NCBI GenBank assembly: GCA_039192165.1
Contig: JBCCXD010000001.1
Span: 62,001 to 126,000, forward strand
Length of the DNA: 64,000 bases
Direction: 5' to 3'
Source of the DNA: Dinoroseobacter sp039192165
GTDB taxonomy: Bacteria; Pseudomonadota; Alphaproteobacteria; Rhodobacterales; Rhodobacteraceae
The number at the start of each line of letters is the position of its first letter. Within the stretch, counting starts at the first letter, position 1. The notes under the pieces are model-generated. The model worked only from the letters and a program-made list of their open reading frames with translations. It did no database searches and had not been told where the DNA came from. This document shows, one piece after another, positions 53,559 through 62,143 of this stretch. The position numbers and the translations under genes were made by a program.

Positions 53559-54325
53559 CGCCACCACACCGCGCGCTTGGCGAACGCACCAAAGGCGCGA
53601 TCCGCGAGGAATGACAACAGTCCCAACACCAGCAGGCCGCCCAGAACCTGCCCCGTCTGGAGGTTCTGCTGCGCAATATCGATGCGGAAGAAAACGCCCG
53701 CCACTGTGCCTGCAAGCTCGGCTGCCACCAACGTGTAAAACGAGATCCCCACCGAGGTCCGCAGCCCCACCATAATCACTGGAAGGGCACCCAGAAAAAT
53801 CACTTCCCGCAGCATCAACCGCTCCGGCGTGCCGAGCGCAAGAGCCGCCTTTATCAGCCCCTTGTCAACGTTCTGGACAGCGAGATGGGTAGAGATCCAC
53901 ACCATAAAGAACACGCCCCAAAAAATGAGAAAGAGCTTACCGGTCTCCGAAAGACCAAACCAGAGGATGACGATAGGGATAAAGGCGATCGGAGGGATCG
54001 GCCTCAGGATATGAAAAACGGGGGACAAGAGACTTGAGACGAGCTGTACGCGTCCTGTCAAGACGCCCATGATCACGCCGACACTCGCGCCCAAGAGAAA
54101 GCCCACGACAACACGGCGGAGGCTGGTCCAAAGATCCAGCAGAAAATCGCCGCTTTCGACCCATCGCATCATCCCGCGCGCAACGATAGTCGGCGGAGGA
54201 AAGAGAACCATGTTTGACCCTTCGGCCCGGGCTGCAATCTCCCAAATGATCAGGAAAAGCGGTATCGAGAAAATAGATACCCAGAGATTGAGCCGCGCCT
54301 GCGGGTCCCTTTTAGACTTTGCCAT
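53555..54325 (-). CDS. ABC transporter permease (TauC/SsuC type)
   Basis: 256 aa with about six membrane segments. The EAA loop appears at LGTPERLMLREVIFLGALPV. Belongs to the permeases for nitrate, sulfonates, taurine, pyrimidine precursors and similar solutes. The binding-protein gene lies 37 bp upstream, across a strong hairpin. Confidence 0.92.
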   Translation of the reverse strand: MAKSKRDPQARLNLWVSIFSIPLFLIIWEIAARAEGSNMVLFPPPTIVARGMMRWVESGDFLLDLWTSLRRVVVGFLLGASVGVIMGVLTGRVQLVSSLLSPVFHILRPIPPIAFIPIVILWFGLSETGKLFLIFWGVFFMVWISTHLAVQNVDKGLIKAALALGTPERLMLREVIFLGALPVIMVGLRTSVGISFYTLVAAELAGTVAGVFFRIDIAQQNLQTGQVLGGLLVLGLLSFLADRAFGAFAKRAVWWR

Positions 54326-54335
54326 AATACTATAG

Positions 54336-54355
54336 GCGCGCGCCGAGGCGCGCGC
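54336..54355 (-). promoter_or_regulatory. Intercistronic hairpin after binding-protein gene
   Basis: A perfect 8-bp GCGCGCGC stem closed by a four-base loop fills most of the gap between the binding-protein stop and the permease start. No U-run. Same placement as the hairpins at 11505 and 63535. Confidence 0.55.
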
Positions 54356-54362
54356 ACTGTCT

Positions 54363-55355
54363 TCAGTTTATTACCAGACCGGAGATCTTGATGCGGCTGG
54401 GGTCGATGGCCGCGAGCGGACCTGGCTCGATAACAGTCATAAAGTCGGGCATTTCAGCGCCTTCTGGATGATTGCCGGTCTCTAGACGCCATGTGGCATG
54501 GGCCTTGAGCACGTCTACCGTTTGGTCGTCAAGGACGACGGAAAACGCATAGTCGTCCCAAATCGCAGCGAGATCTTCATCTTCCATGCCAGCGACCTCG
54601 GCCACGATCGAAATCGCTTCTTCTGGATTTGCTTTCATCCATTCCTCGGCGTCGATGTAAGCCGCCATCAGCTTCTCGAACAGCTCGGGTGTTTCCTCCA
54701 GGAAGGGCCTCAAGGTCAAAACATTGAAGCTCTCAGCATAGATCCCGGACGTGTCGATGATAGACGTGCCCTCAACCGCGCGCATTGTGTTGGTGATGTT
54801 CGGCTCCCAGCTGTTGATAGCATCAACGCTGCCCGCTGCCATGGCCGGCAGCAGCTCCTGCGGGCGCATGTTCACTAGTGTCACGTCATCTTCCGTCAGG
54901 CCGGCTTGCTTGAGCAAATAGTTGGTGTAGACCTCGCCACCAGTGCCGACAGTGTAGCCAATTGTCTTGCCCTTGAGGTCGTCAATGCTTTCGATGCCAG
55001 AGTCTTCGCCGACCAGGGTCTTCACACCAGCGTAGTTGATCCGCGCCAGAAAAGCGATCGGCTGCTTCGCCATCGCTGCTGCCGTGGTCGGAGATTCGGC
55101 GTTGGTCGCAATGTCGGCTGCACCCCCCATCACGGCAGCAAGGCTGCGCTTGCCGCTGGTAAAGTAGCTCACCTCGATATCGAGCCCATGCTTGTCGTAA
55201 AATCCCTTCGCGTTTGCAACCGTTGCAACCCCCGCTAGCGGTGAGATGCTTTGTGCGAGACGGGCTTTCAGCACCTCCGCGGAGGCTGGCAGCATCGTGC
55301 CCAGCGAAAAGGATGCGGCGATGACCGCGAGGCTCGTTATCTTTCGAATAGACAT
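54363..55355 (-). CDS. ABC transporter substrate-binding protein (NMT1/TauA-like)
   Basis: 330 aa with a signal peptide (VIAASFSLGTMLPASA). Two-lobed NMT1/SsuA-like fold: GVATVANAKGFYDKHGLDIE, ADIATNAESPTTAAAMAKQP and GKTIGYTVGTGGEVYTNYLL. The C-terminal phrase DPSRI recurs in the binding protein at the right edge. The ATG at 55355 fits the signal peptide; upstream codons are not signal-like. First gene of the operon that ends with nitrile hydratase, so its ligand may be a nitrile or another nitrogen compound; this is inference. 55416-55746 upstream shows no gene. Confidence 0.9.
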   Translation of the reverse strand: MSIRKITSLAVIAASFSLGTMLPASAEVLKARLAQSISPLAGVATVANAKGFYDKHGLDIEVSYFTSGKRSLAAVMGGAADIATNAESPTTAAAMAKQPIAFLARINYAGVKTLVGEDSGIESIDDLKGKTIGYTVGTGGEVYTNYLLKQAGLTEDDVTLVNMRPQELLPAMAAGSVDAINSWEPNITNTMRAVEGTSIIDTSGIYAESFNVLTLRPFLEETPELFEKLMAAYIDAEEWMKANPEEAISIVAEVAGMEDEDLAAIWDDYAFSVVLDDQTVDVLKAHATWRLETGNHPEGAEMPDFMTVIEPGPLAAIDPSRIKISGLVIN

Positions 55356-55746
55356 CAGCGTACTCCATTGTTCAAATTGTGTTTCTAAAGCGAACCAAGC
55401 GACGAATGGCACCATCCTGATTTAATGAAAGCACATGATTAACGAAGGCACATGATAGCTCCGGATAGGCCAGGTCTCGCTCAGCAGACTCCCCCGCCTC
55501 GTGCCGTTATCATGGACTTCAGACAGTGCTCCGCCAAAACAAATCCCGATTGAGAACAGGCTCAACGAGAGCGATGCTTGGCTTTGCCTAGAAACGCGCC
55601 GAAGACGTTTATTTCTGGGCAGTTAGCAAATATAGCAGCAGCTGTTTGTTCCTTTAACAACTGTTTGACATCAGCGCCGATGGGACAGTTTATGTCGCTC
55701 TGATAAGGGAGGGTTGCTGGCACGTGGTGCCCGCCAAGGAGTGGAG

Positions 55747-55848
55747 ATGAAACAGAAGCCCGGAAAGCGAAAGAGCTCCGGTGAGAAAGTCTTCCAGGAC
55801 ACTCGCTGTGCAACGCGCTCTGGGGCCAACAAGGGAGACAAGAAATGA
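55747..55848 (+). mobile_element. 5' stub of an IS3-type transposase (orfA remnant)
   Basis: MKQKPGKRKSSGEKVFQDTR followed by CATRSGANKGDKK and stop. The first part resembles the start of an IS3-family OrfA (pattern M.Q...KR..SAEKVV.DIRR.TR); then similarity ends and the sequence runs into the leader of the next gene. GAGTGGAG precedes the ATG. It looks like the left remnant of an insertion that was later deleted. Confidence 0.4.
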
Positions 55849-56232
55849 AGAAGCTTCTACTCGGTCTGGCTTCAGGCGTCACGATGGCTGCGGCTGCGCA
55901 ATCGGAAAGTCCCGAAGAAATCACGATCGGCTACCTGAACCTCGTGAATGCTCAACTTGTCCCCAAAACCTTGGCCGATACACAAATACATGCCTGACGT
56001 GAAAATCAACTACATCAAAGTGGGCGGGGGCAGCGACATGGTGCGCTGTGCAGCACAGATTGGCCCGGACTACCTGGGTACCGAAGAAGCGGCTCGGGGC
56101 TTTGTCGTAACCTTGCCAGCCGCTTCCGACTTCTTGGTCAGCCAAGGTGGATTACCCGAAGCCCCAAGCCATGAGACCTTTGAAACTTTCCTTGTCTCCG
56201 ACTGGCGACAAAGCGTCGTCGAGATGCAGTGA
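55845..56232 (+). pseudogene. Broken TauA-like ABC binding-protein gene
   Basis: An intact start (ATG 55845, GGGAG upstream) encodes a signal peptide and MKKLLLGLASGVTMAAAAQS, then EEITIGYLNLVNAQLVPKTL, after which the frame ends at about 55997. The other frame continues the family pattern with KYMPDVKINYIKVGGGSDMV, then jumps to a C-terminal piece, YLGTEEAARGFVVTLPAASD, FLVSQGGLPEAPSHETFE. So there is at least one frameshift and a large internal deletion (about 390 bp left of an expected 1 kb). The last codons overlap the amidase start, so it once led that operon. Confidence 0.65.
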
Positions 56233-57563
56233 TGCGCAAACTGACCATCGGAGCCCTTAGGCGTGCCTATCTGGCGGGCGACACAACGCCCTCCAAGCTG
56301 CTGTCAGACCTCGCGGCACGTTTTGACGACGGTGACCAGAAGGCGGTCTGGATTTCGACAATTTCGCCTGAGCGACTGGCTGAGAGCTGCGCAGCACTCG
56401 AAGCGGACCCTCGGAACAAGGACTTGCCGCTTTACGGGATTCCGTTTTCAGTCAAAGACAACATCGACGCCGCGGGGTTCAGTACCACGGCGGCCTGTCC
56501 GGCCTTTGCCTATCGACCGCAACACTCAGCGACGGTGGTGGCGCGCGCCGAGGCGGCGGGCGCGATCTGTATGGGCAAAACCAACTTGGACCAGTTCGCG
56601 ACAGGTTTGGTTGGTATGCGATCGCCCTACGGAGTGCCTCGGAACCCCTATAACCGCGACTACATACCTGGAGGCTCCTCTTCCGGCGCGGGGGTTTCTG
56701 TTTCCACCGGCATGGTCGCATTTGCATTTGGTACCGATACAGGCGGCTCGGGGCGCGTGCCCGCTAGTTACAATGGTATATACGGATGGAAACCGGCACC
56801 GGGCGAATGGAGCCGTCAGGGCTTGGTCTACGCGTGCCGCAGCTTTGATACCGCCACAGTTTTCACGGCTGATTTGGCCAGTGCGCAAGCGGTTGACGCG
56901 GTGGTCCGTGGAAGAGACGCAGATGATCCCTTTAGCGCGGAAATCAGCCGAACAGAGGTCAATCACCCTCGGGTGGCCATGCCCCTACCTGACGAGATTG
57001 ACACTTTCGGTGATGCTGATGTGGCTGCACTGTACAAGGAGGCGCATCGCTGGTTTTTGAGCGAAACGACGGTATCCGAAGCGGATTTGACGCCGTTTCA
57101 ATCTATTAATGATCTGATGTTCTTTGGACCTATGCTCGCCGAACGAGATGTCTCGGTTGGCGCCTTCATCGAAGCCAACCCAGACCAATGCCACCCGGTC
57201 GTGGGGCCCATGATCCAAGCCAGCCGCAAATTCTCTGCCTCAGACGCCTACCGGGCACTGTACCAGGTGGCGGAGGCCAAGGCTAAGACGGAAACATTTT
57301 GGTCCTGCACTGATGTTTTGGCATTGCCAACCGTGGGCGCGCTGGTGACACGCGAAACTTGCGAAGCAGACCCACTGGGGCCAAATTTCCAAAATGGTAC
57401 TTACACAAACTTTGCCAATCCTATGGGGCTTTTTGGGCTGGCCATACCTTTTGACACATCCTCCGCTGGTGTGCCGTGGGGCATAACGCTCTACACAAAA
57501 GCCGAACACAGTAGTGCCGCCATACGCCTCGCTGGGGCAATCGAAAGAAACGACATTTCCTAG
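56232..57563 (+). CDS. Amidase-signature hydrolase related to allophanate hydrolase, half-size
   Basis: 443 aa, amidase-signature family. Catalytic triad by motif: Lys75 (SVKDN), cis-Ser150 (PGGSSSGAG) and nucleophile Ser173 (DTGGSGRVPAS). KTNLDQFATGLVGMRSPYG is shared with the allophanate hydrolase at 58242, and the triad has identical residue numbers in both. It lacks the C-terminal domain of that enzyme. The region GWKPAPGEWSRQGLVYACRS differs from the usual GLKP..G..S..G. The start ATG overlaps the stop of the broken binding-protein gene (TGATG). Candidate roles: allophanate, biuret or carboxybiuret hydrolysis, or an amidase for the nitrile hydratase product. Confidence 0.85.
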   Translation: MRKLTIGALRRAYLAGDTTPSKLLSDLAARFDDGDQKAVWISTISPERLAESCAALEADPRNKDLPLYGIPFSVKDNIDAAGFSTTAACPAFAYRPQHSATVVARAEAAGAICMGKTNLDQFATGLVGMRSPYGVPRNPYNRDYIPGGSSSGAGVSVSTGMVAFAFGTDTGGSGRVPASYNGIYGWKPAPGEWSRQGLVYACRSFDTATVFTADLASAQAVDAVVRGRDADDPFSAEISRTEVNHPRVAMPLPDEIDTFGDADVAALYKEAHRWFLSETTVSEADLTPFQSINDLMFFGPMLAERDVSVGAFIEANPDQCHPVVGPMIQASRKFSASDAYRALYQVAEAKAKTETFWSCTDVLALPTVGALVTRETCEADPLGPNFQNGTYTNFANPMGLFGLAIPFDTSSAGVPWGITLYTKAEHSSAAIRLAGAIERNDIS

Positions 57564-57712
57564 AGAGCCGTTCGACGACATGCGGACAACATATTCCTGC
57601 AGATGGTCAACTCGAGAAAGTCCGCACGGTTAGCCTACGGCTTGCAGTACAAGTCTCAGCCTCGGAGGATCATCCGCAATCAACGACAGCTAATGTTGGC
57701 AAAGGGCCACGT

Positions 57713-57928
57713 TCAAAAACCCTCGACGTCTGGGATGAGATAGTATTTCTGATGGACCGTTCGATCGCGCAGATCCCCAATTGCAGCCATTGTCTTCGTC
57801 TTCGCCAGTTCGATGAAAAGCTTTGTCTCGCGTTTCGATGATTGGTACTTCAAATAGCGATAGTGTGGTCTTGGTATCCAGGAAAGCCGACCTCCGCGAA
57901 TGATTGGTTCAGTAACACCGGCTGCAAT
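57713..57928 (-). pseudogene. Unidentified open frame, possible gene remnant
   Basis: A 72-codon open stretch without ATG or GTG start, bounded by stops, with protein-like composition: GRLSWIPRPHYRYLKYQSSK, then RETKLFIELAKTKTMAAIGD, LRDRTVHQKYYLIPDVEGF. I do not recognise it; it may be the 3' end of a lost gene. The rest of the 678-bp gap 57564-58241 shows nothing clear. Confidence 0.25.
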
Positions 57929-58241
57929 TCAGCGAACGGCGCGCCGCAACTGCAAGCTCATGTTGTGTGGGCGGTAGCTGCGGTTGCAAAGGACCGCTTC
58001 GTTCGCGGAGCGGCAGTTAGCCGATTACCAACGAATGCCTGAATTGCGGACTAAGCTAACCTTCACTTTCCGTGCTGCAGGTTTCGCTTTGTGCGCTTCG
58101 CGACTGGAACGAAGACCTGCATGGGCGGAAAGCGATGTTGCTTAGCAATAGCATCTTTTTCCAGCCCTTCTGCAAAGTGCAGACATTCATGAACCGGATC
58201 CCTTCATCGCTTAGCTGAGCAGCCGCAGTTGTTGCTACGTT

Positions 58242-60041
58242 TCAGGCCGTTTCTTTGGCGACGTATTTTCGCCAATCCGCAAGGCTGGTGATGTCTTCTG
58301 CGTTCTGCGTTGCTATCGCCTCGCAGAGGAAGCCCTGAACCAGGGTGCCGTTTGAGAGCGTCAATGTGCCTATTCCCAAGGGTGCAGGGATGGTCTTCAT
58401 GAAATCACCGAACGCACCGACCGGCATGTCCCAGAGTTCAACAGCGATGCGCGCACCCTTGCCTGGCGACGTGCGAACTAATCCAGGTCGGGCCACTCCG
58501 CTGCCCGGGAGTGCATAGAATTTGTAGTCTGCTGCGGTTTCGTCGGTACGGACCAGACGTGCGCCGCGCTCTGTCATTGTGTGGTTCAACGGCAATCCAC
58601 TCATGTGCGCGCCGCAGACTGCTATGCGTATGAAATCGGGTAACGCGGCATTTGGCAAAGGCTGAGAGGTCAAACTCCAACGCGTTGCACCAAGCCGACG
58701 CTGACCCAAGGCCTCGACCCGGGTAGCAATCGCGGCGACTTTGGCATCGGCACCCGCCTCGGCAATAAACGTCACACTTCCAGGCAGCCCATCTTCACGG
58801 CCGGGCGTCGGCACCGTTATCGCGCACAGGTCCATGAGGTTCACAAAGTTCGTGTAGGTCCCAAGCATGTTGTTTGGGCCAAGTGGATCGGCTTCCAACT
58901 CGGCGACAGTCGCAAAGGTGGGTATGCTTGGGACGCAAAGAGCGTCACAGGCCGAAAGCGTTGGCGCAACCGTGTTGACCAGTTCTTTCATTTTGTAGAA
59001 GCCCTTAAAGGCGTCGGCGGCCGTCATTCCTTTCCCAGAACCGATGATCTTGCGCGTCACTGGAAACAGCGCATCGGGCATTCTGGTTACGATGGCCTCC
59101 GTTGCGACATACCGCTCCGCCACCCAGGGTCCGAAATAGAGCAACTCGGCGATCTCATAGAGCGGTGCAAAATCGATCTCGACAATCTGCGCACCCGAGG
59201 ATTTCAACGCCGCAATGACTGCGGCAAACGACTTGGCCTGGGCGGCGTCTCCTTCAAATTGAATGCTGTCCTTGGATGGAATACCGATCTTTAGCGCCGC
59301 GTGCGGCGCGACAAGTGCGGGCGTGTCAATGTGGCGCGAATAGCAGTCGCTCGGGTCGTGCGCAGCGGCGACGCCGTAGGCATCATAGGCATCCGCGACC
59401 GTGAGGGCGAAAACGGAAATGGTATCGAGTGTTCGGCAGGCTGGAACCACACCGGACGCAGACAAGGCACCCAAGGATGGTTTGAGGCCGACGATATTGT
59501 TCAAAGCGGCAGGCACGCGGCCCGAGCCTGCCGTATCCGTTCCCAGTGAAAAGCTTGCTATTCCATGCGCGACCGCGACACCCGATCCGCATGAGGAACC
59601 GCCCGGAACGATAGCGGGGTCCAACGCGTTTTTCGGGGCGCCGTAAGGCGTTCGCACGCCGACCAATCCGGTTGCAAATTGATCAAGATTGGTTTTGCCA
59701 ATCAGCAGTGCTCCGGCCGCTTGCAGGCGACGCACCACAAACGCTGTCTCCTTTGGGACATAGGCAAACTCGGGACAGGCGGCTGTGGTTGGCTTGCCCG
59801 CGACGTCGATGTTGTCCTTAATGACAAATGGCACACCCCAAAGTGGCCGAGTTTCATCATAAGCCCCCAAAGCCTCCGCTTCGGTCAGGACGTCTTCTTT
59901 CGGACAAAGACACAGAAAAATATGAGGGTCGGCGACTTCTTCAATCCGCGCATAAACTTGCTCAATAACCTGCGATGGCCGAGTGCCTTCAAGATACGCC
60001 CGACGCAAAGATAAAAAAGTGAGCGGGATTTCATCCGTCAT
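58242..60041 (-). CDS. atzF: Allophanate hydrolase (AtzF type)
   Basis: Hydrolyses allophanate to ammonia and carbon dioxide, the last step of cyanuric acid/biuret or urea-carboxylase pathways. 599 aa. The amidase domain (1-460) has Lys75, cis-Ser150 (GGSSCGSG) and Ser173 (DTAGSGRVPAA). The C-terminal domain from about 475 (FIRIAVCGAHMSGLPLNHTM, YKFYALPGSGVARPGLVRT) is specific to allophanate hydrolases. The ATG at 60041 matches the usual N terminus; a longer frame upstream lies in the intergenic region. Divergent from a LysR gene. No urea carboxylase is visible. Confidence 0.93.
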   Translation of the reverse strand: MTDEIPLTFLSLRRAYLEGTRPSQVIEQVYARIEEVADPHIFLCLCPKEDVLTEAEALGAYDETRPLWGVPFVIKDNIDVAGKPTTAACPEFAYVPKETAFVVRRLQAAGALLIGKTNLDQFATGLVGVRTPYGAPKNALDPAIVPGGSSCGSGVAVAHGIASFSLGTDTAGSGRVPAALNNIVGLKPSLGALSASGVVPACRTLDTISVFALTVADAYDAYGVAAAHDPSDCYSRHIDTPALVAPHAALKIGIPSKDSIQFEGDAAQAKSFAAVIAALKSSGAQIVEIDFAPLYEIAELLYFGPWVAERYVATEAIVTRMPDALFPVTRKIIGSGKGMTAADAFKGFYKMKELVNTVAPTLSACDALCVPSIPTFATVAELEADPLGPNNMLGTYTNFVNLMDLCAITVPTPGREDGLPGSVTFIAEAGADAKVAAIATRVEALGQRRLGATRWSLTSQPLPNAALPDFIRIAVCGAHMSGLPLNHTMTERGARLVRTDETAADYKFYALPGSGVARPGLVRTSPGKGARIAVELWDMPVGAFGDFMKTIPAPLGIGTLTLSNGTLVQGFLCEAIATQNAEDITSLADWRKYVAKETA

Positions 60042-60145
60042 GCCTGTTTTCCAATCGTTTCTTTGAATTCGTCGATCCGAGGTCAATCGACTTAGCGTCC
60101 TGCGACGCGGGTGCGAAATCAAATGCTATAAAGTCACAAAAGTGA

Positions 60146-60158
60146 TGCGCAAAACGCA
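60146..60158. promoter_or_regulatory. LysR-type T-N11-A box between atzF and lysR
   Basis: TGCGCAAAACGCA has the T-N11-A form with symmetrical TGCG/CGCA ends, 19 bp before the LysR start and about 105 bp before atzF. The only clear dyad in the 135-bp divergent gap. Confidence 0.45.
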
Positions 60159-60176
60159 CCGCTTATTGGAGGAAGG

Positions 60177-61079
60177 ATGCGTCACCTTAAAGACTTTGAA
60201 TTTATCGAAGGTGTGATCCGCGCCGGCTCGATCCGGAAAGCGTCGGAAGACATGAATATCACCGCCTCTGCGCTCAACAGGCGGATCAACAAGTTCGAGG
60301 ACGAGTTCGGGTACGAAATCTTCGAGCGCCTGCCGCGCGGGGTCAGGCTTAATCCGGCTGGCGAGTTGCTGTTGCAACATATCCGGACACAAAGTTCTGA
60401 TTTTGCGCGCCTGAAGTCGCAAGTTGCAGACCTTTCCGGGGTGCGACGCGGGCATGTTTCTGTCGCGTGTTCGCAAGCCCTTCTTCCGTATTTCCTTCCG
60501 CGCGAAATTTCGCGCTATCGGGATCACCATCCGGGTGTCACGTTTTCCGTGAACGCGCGTGATCGTGTTGCTGCCGAACGCGAGTTGTTAGAGTTCGCCA
60601 GCGACATTGCTCTTGTTTTCGAGCCATTGGCGATCGTGGATTTTGAAATTGTTCATGCAAGCGTACAGCCGATCCACATTGTCATGCGCGCGAACCACCC
60701 GCTGGCTGAAGATGCCGTGGTTCGCCTGAGTAACGCGTTGCGGTTTCCGCATATTGCTCCATCCGAGAAATTTGCTGTCAGAATTTTACTGGAGGCTGGA
60801 GCAAAACGACTTTCCTCAGCTGAGGTCAGTCCAATCATTGAATCCGAGAGTTTTGATTTCATGCGACACTACGGAAACTGGGAAGATGCAATCTGCTTTC
60901 AGTTTCCCATAGGGCTAAAGACCGGAGAGGATACCGGACTGATTTCGCGCCCGTTGTCAGAGCGTGATGTGGCGCCCGGGAACCTGTTTTTGGGTCAGTT
61001 AAAGGGCCGGACGCTTCCCGTCGCGTCCGCTCGCTTCATGCGTGAACTGGCCACTGCGCTGAGTGATTTGGACAGCTGA
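60177..61079 (+). CDS. LysR-family transcriptional regulator
   Basis: 300 aa. N-terminal winged helix (MRHLKDFEFIEGVIRAGSIR with KASEDMNITASALNRRINKF) and a substrate-binding domain from about 90. ATG with GGAGG seven bases upstream. Divergent from atzF, a typical layout for a LysR regulator controlling its neighbour; it may also control the downstream hydrolase genes, which point toward it. The effector is unknown. Confidence 0.92.
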   Translation: MRHLKDFEFIEGVIRAGSIRKASEDMNITASALNRRINKFEDEFGYEIFERLPRGVRLNPAGELLLQHIRTQSSDFARLKSQVADLSGVRRGHVSVACSQALLPYFLPREISRYRDHHPGVTFSVNARDRVAAERELLEFASDIALVFEPLAIVDFEIVHASVQPIHIVMRANHPLAEDAVVRLSNALRFPHIAPSEKFAVRILLEAGAKRLSSAEVSPIIESESFDFMRHYGNWEDAICFQFPIGLKTGEDTGLISRPLSERDVAPGNLFLGQLKGRTLPVASARFMRELATALSDLDS

Positions 61080-61096
61080 CGAAAGTGTACACCGTC

Positions 61097-62140
61097 CTAG
61101 GCTGAGAGTTCAGCAATCAGGGCAACCGGTCCGCCCCCATCCGGGCCCTGATGTTCCGCACCACCCGATACGAAAAGATCTGTTCTGCCAACCAACCCGC
61201 TAAGCGCGCCGCCCACAATGGCCCGTGCATGACGGGTTGAAGAAATGTCGCTGTCGTTCAGCATGGTATGGCGCGCGCCCCTGATTTGACCGTTGGACGA
61301 GGCTTCGGCCTTTGCAAAGAGGGCCTTTAGAACACTTCCCGAACCGATATGCAGGCGATCCATGGCAGCGCGTACAGAAGCGGTATCAATGGCATCTTTC
61401 ATCACTGCATGATCCACAATCAAGGGGCCGGACCAAGCGTCACTCATTCCCAGAACCAGGACCTCATGTCCCATCAACTCCACACCTGCAGATGTGCTGG
61501 CGCGACTGGACCAGATACTTCTGTCACCCTCGACCTGAGCACGTTCCGCTGTGGCGGCGTCAATCTCATTCAACGCCAACGCAATGCCTAACGCCGATGC
61601 GCCACGCGAAAGCCCCATGGATTTTAATGTATCACGTGTAAGTGTTGGCTGCTCGGCGGAGGCAATTCGGTCGCTGGTCAGCAATGGGCACTTGATTTGC
61701 ACGAAATGCACATCATCCGCCGACGCAATTTCAGCCGCCTTGATGGAAGCGCGCACAACATCCGCGACGCATTCCACTTGCGCAAAGGTTCCAATCTCGT
61801 GCGGTGCGAGGTCCCGTGTTATCGCCGCGCCGACAGCCATGGACGGCCCCTTCCCGGCATCCTCCAATACCTCAAAGGTCACGAGATGTGGCGCAAGACC
61901 ACCCTCGGTTCCGCCAGACATGACCATGGTCACGGCGTGGGCCGAAGGTCCCAAACGCTGTCGAAGTGCTGACACCGCAAAAGCGCGGGTAAAGTCGTTG
62001 ACGCACCCGTTTCCTTCCGTCTTGCCAAGGATGGCGACAAGGCGATCCGGGTCCAGCGCTCCCGTCTGGATAAGTTGATCCAGCCCCGACAGGTCATCGG
62101 GTGCCGCAGTTGGAATAACGTGTATACGGGCGCGCTGCAT
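61097..62140 (-). CDS. Ring-opening amidohydrolase (cyanuric acid hydrolase / barbiturase family)
   Basis: 347 aa built from three similar units, each with one Lys and one Ser of the active site: K40 (GKTEGNG) with S75 (SGGTEGG), K150 (VQIKCPLL) with S217 (ASTSAGVEL), K277 (LFAKAEASS) with S325 (SGGAEHQGPDGGG). This is the AtzD/TrzD/barbiturase fold. Cyanuric acid hydrolase opens the triazine ring to carboxybiuret; barbiturase opens barbiturate to ureidomalonate. AtzF nearby favours cyanuric acid; the amidohydrolase upstream could serve either. Starts three bases after the preceding stop. Confidence 0.88.
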   Translation of the reverse strand: MQRARIHVIPTAAPDDLSGLDQLIQTGALDPDRLVAILGKTEGNGCVNDFTRAFAVSALRQRLGPSAHAVTMVMSGGTEGGLAPHLVTFEVLEDAGKGPSMAVGAAITRDLAPHEIGTFAQVECVADVVRASIKAAEIASADDVHFVQIKCPLLTSDRIASAEQPTLTRDTLKSMGLSRGASALGIALALNEIDAATAERAQVEGDRSIWSSRASTSAGVELMGHEVLVLGMSDAWSGPLIVDHAVMKDAIDTASVRAAMDRLHIGSGSVLKALFAKAEASSNGQIRGARHTMLNDSDISSTRHARAIVGGALSGLVGRTDLFVSGGAEHQGPDGGGPVALIAELSA

Positions 62141-62143
62141 GTT

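Noticed and set aside
58020..58241. Minus-strand frame next to atzF containing GIRFMNVCTLQKGWKKM
   Set aside because: Short, without a credible start or family likeness, and ends in a serine/arginine-rich low-complexity run.
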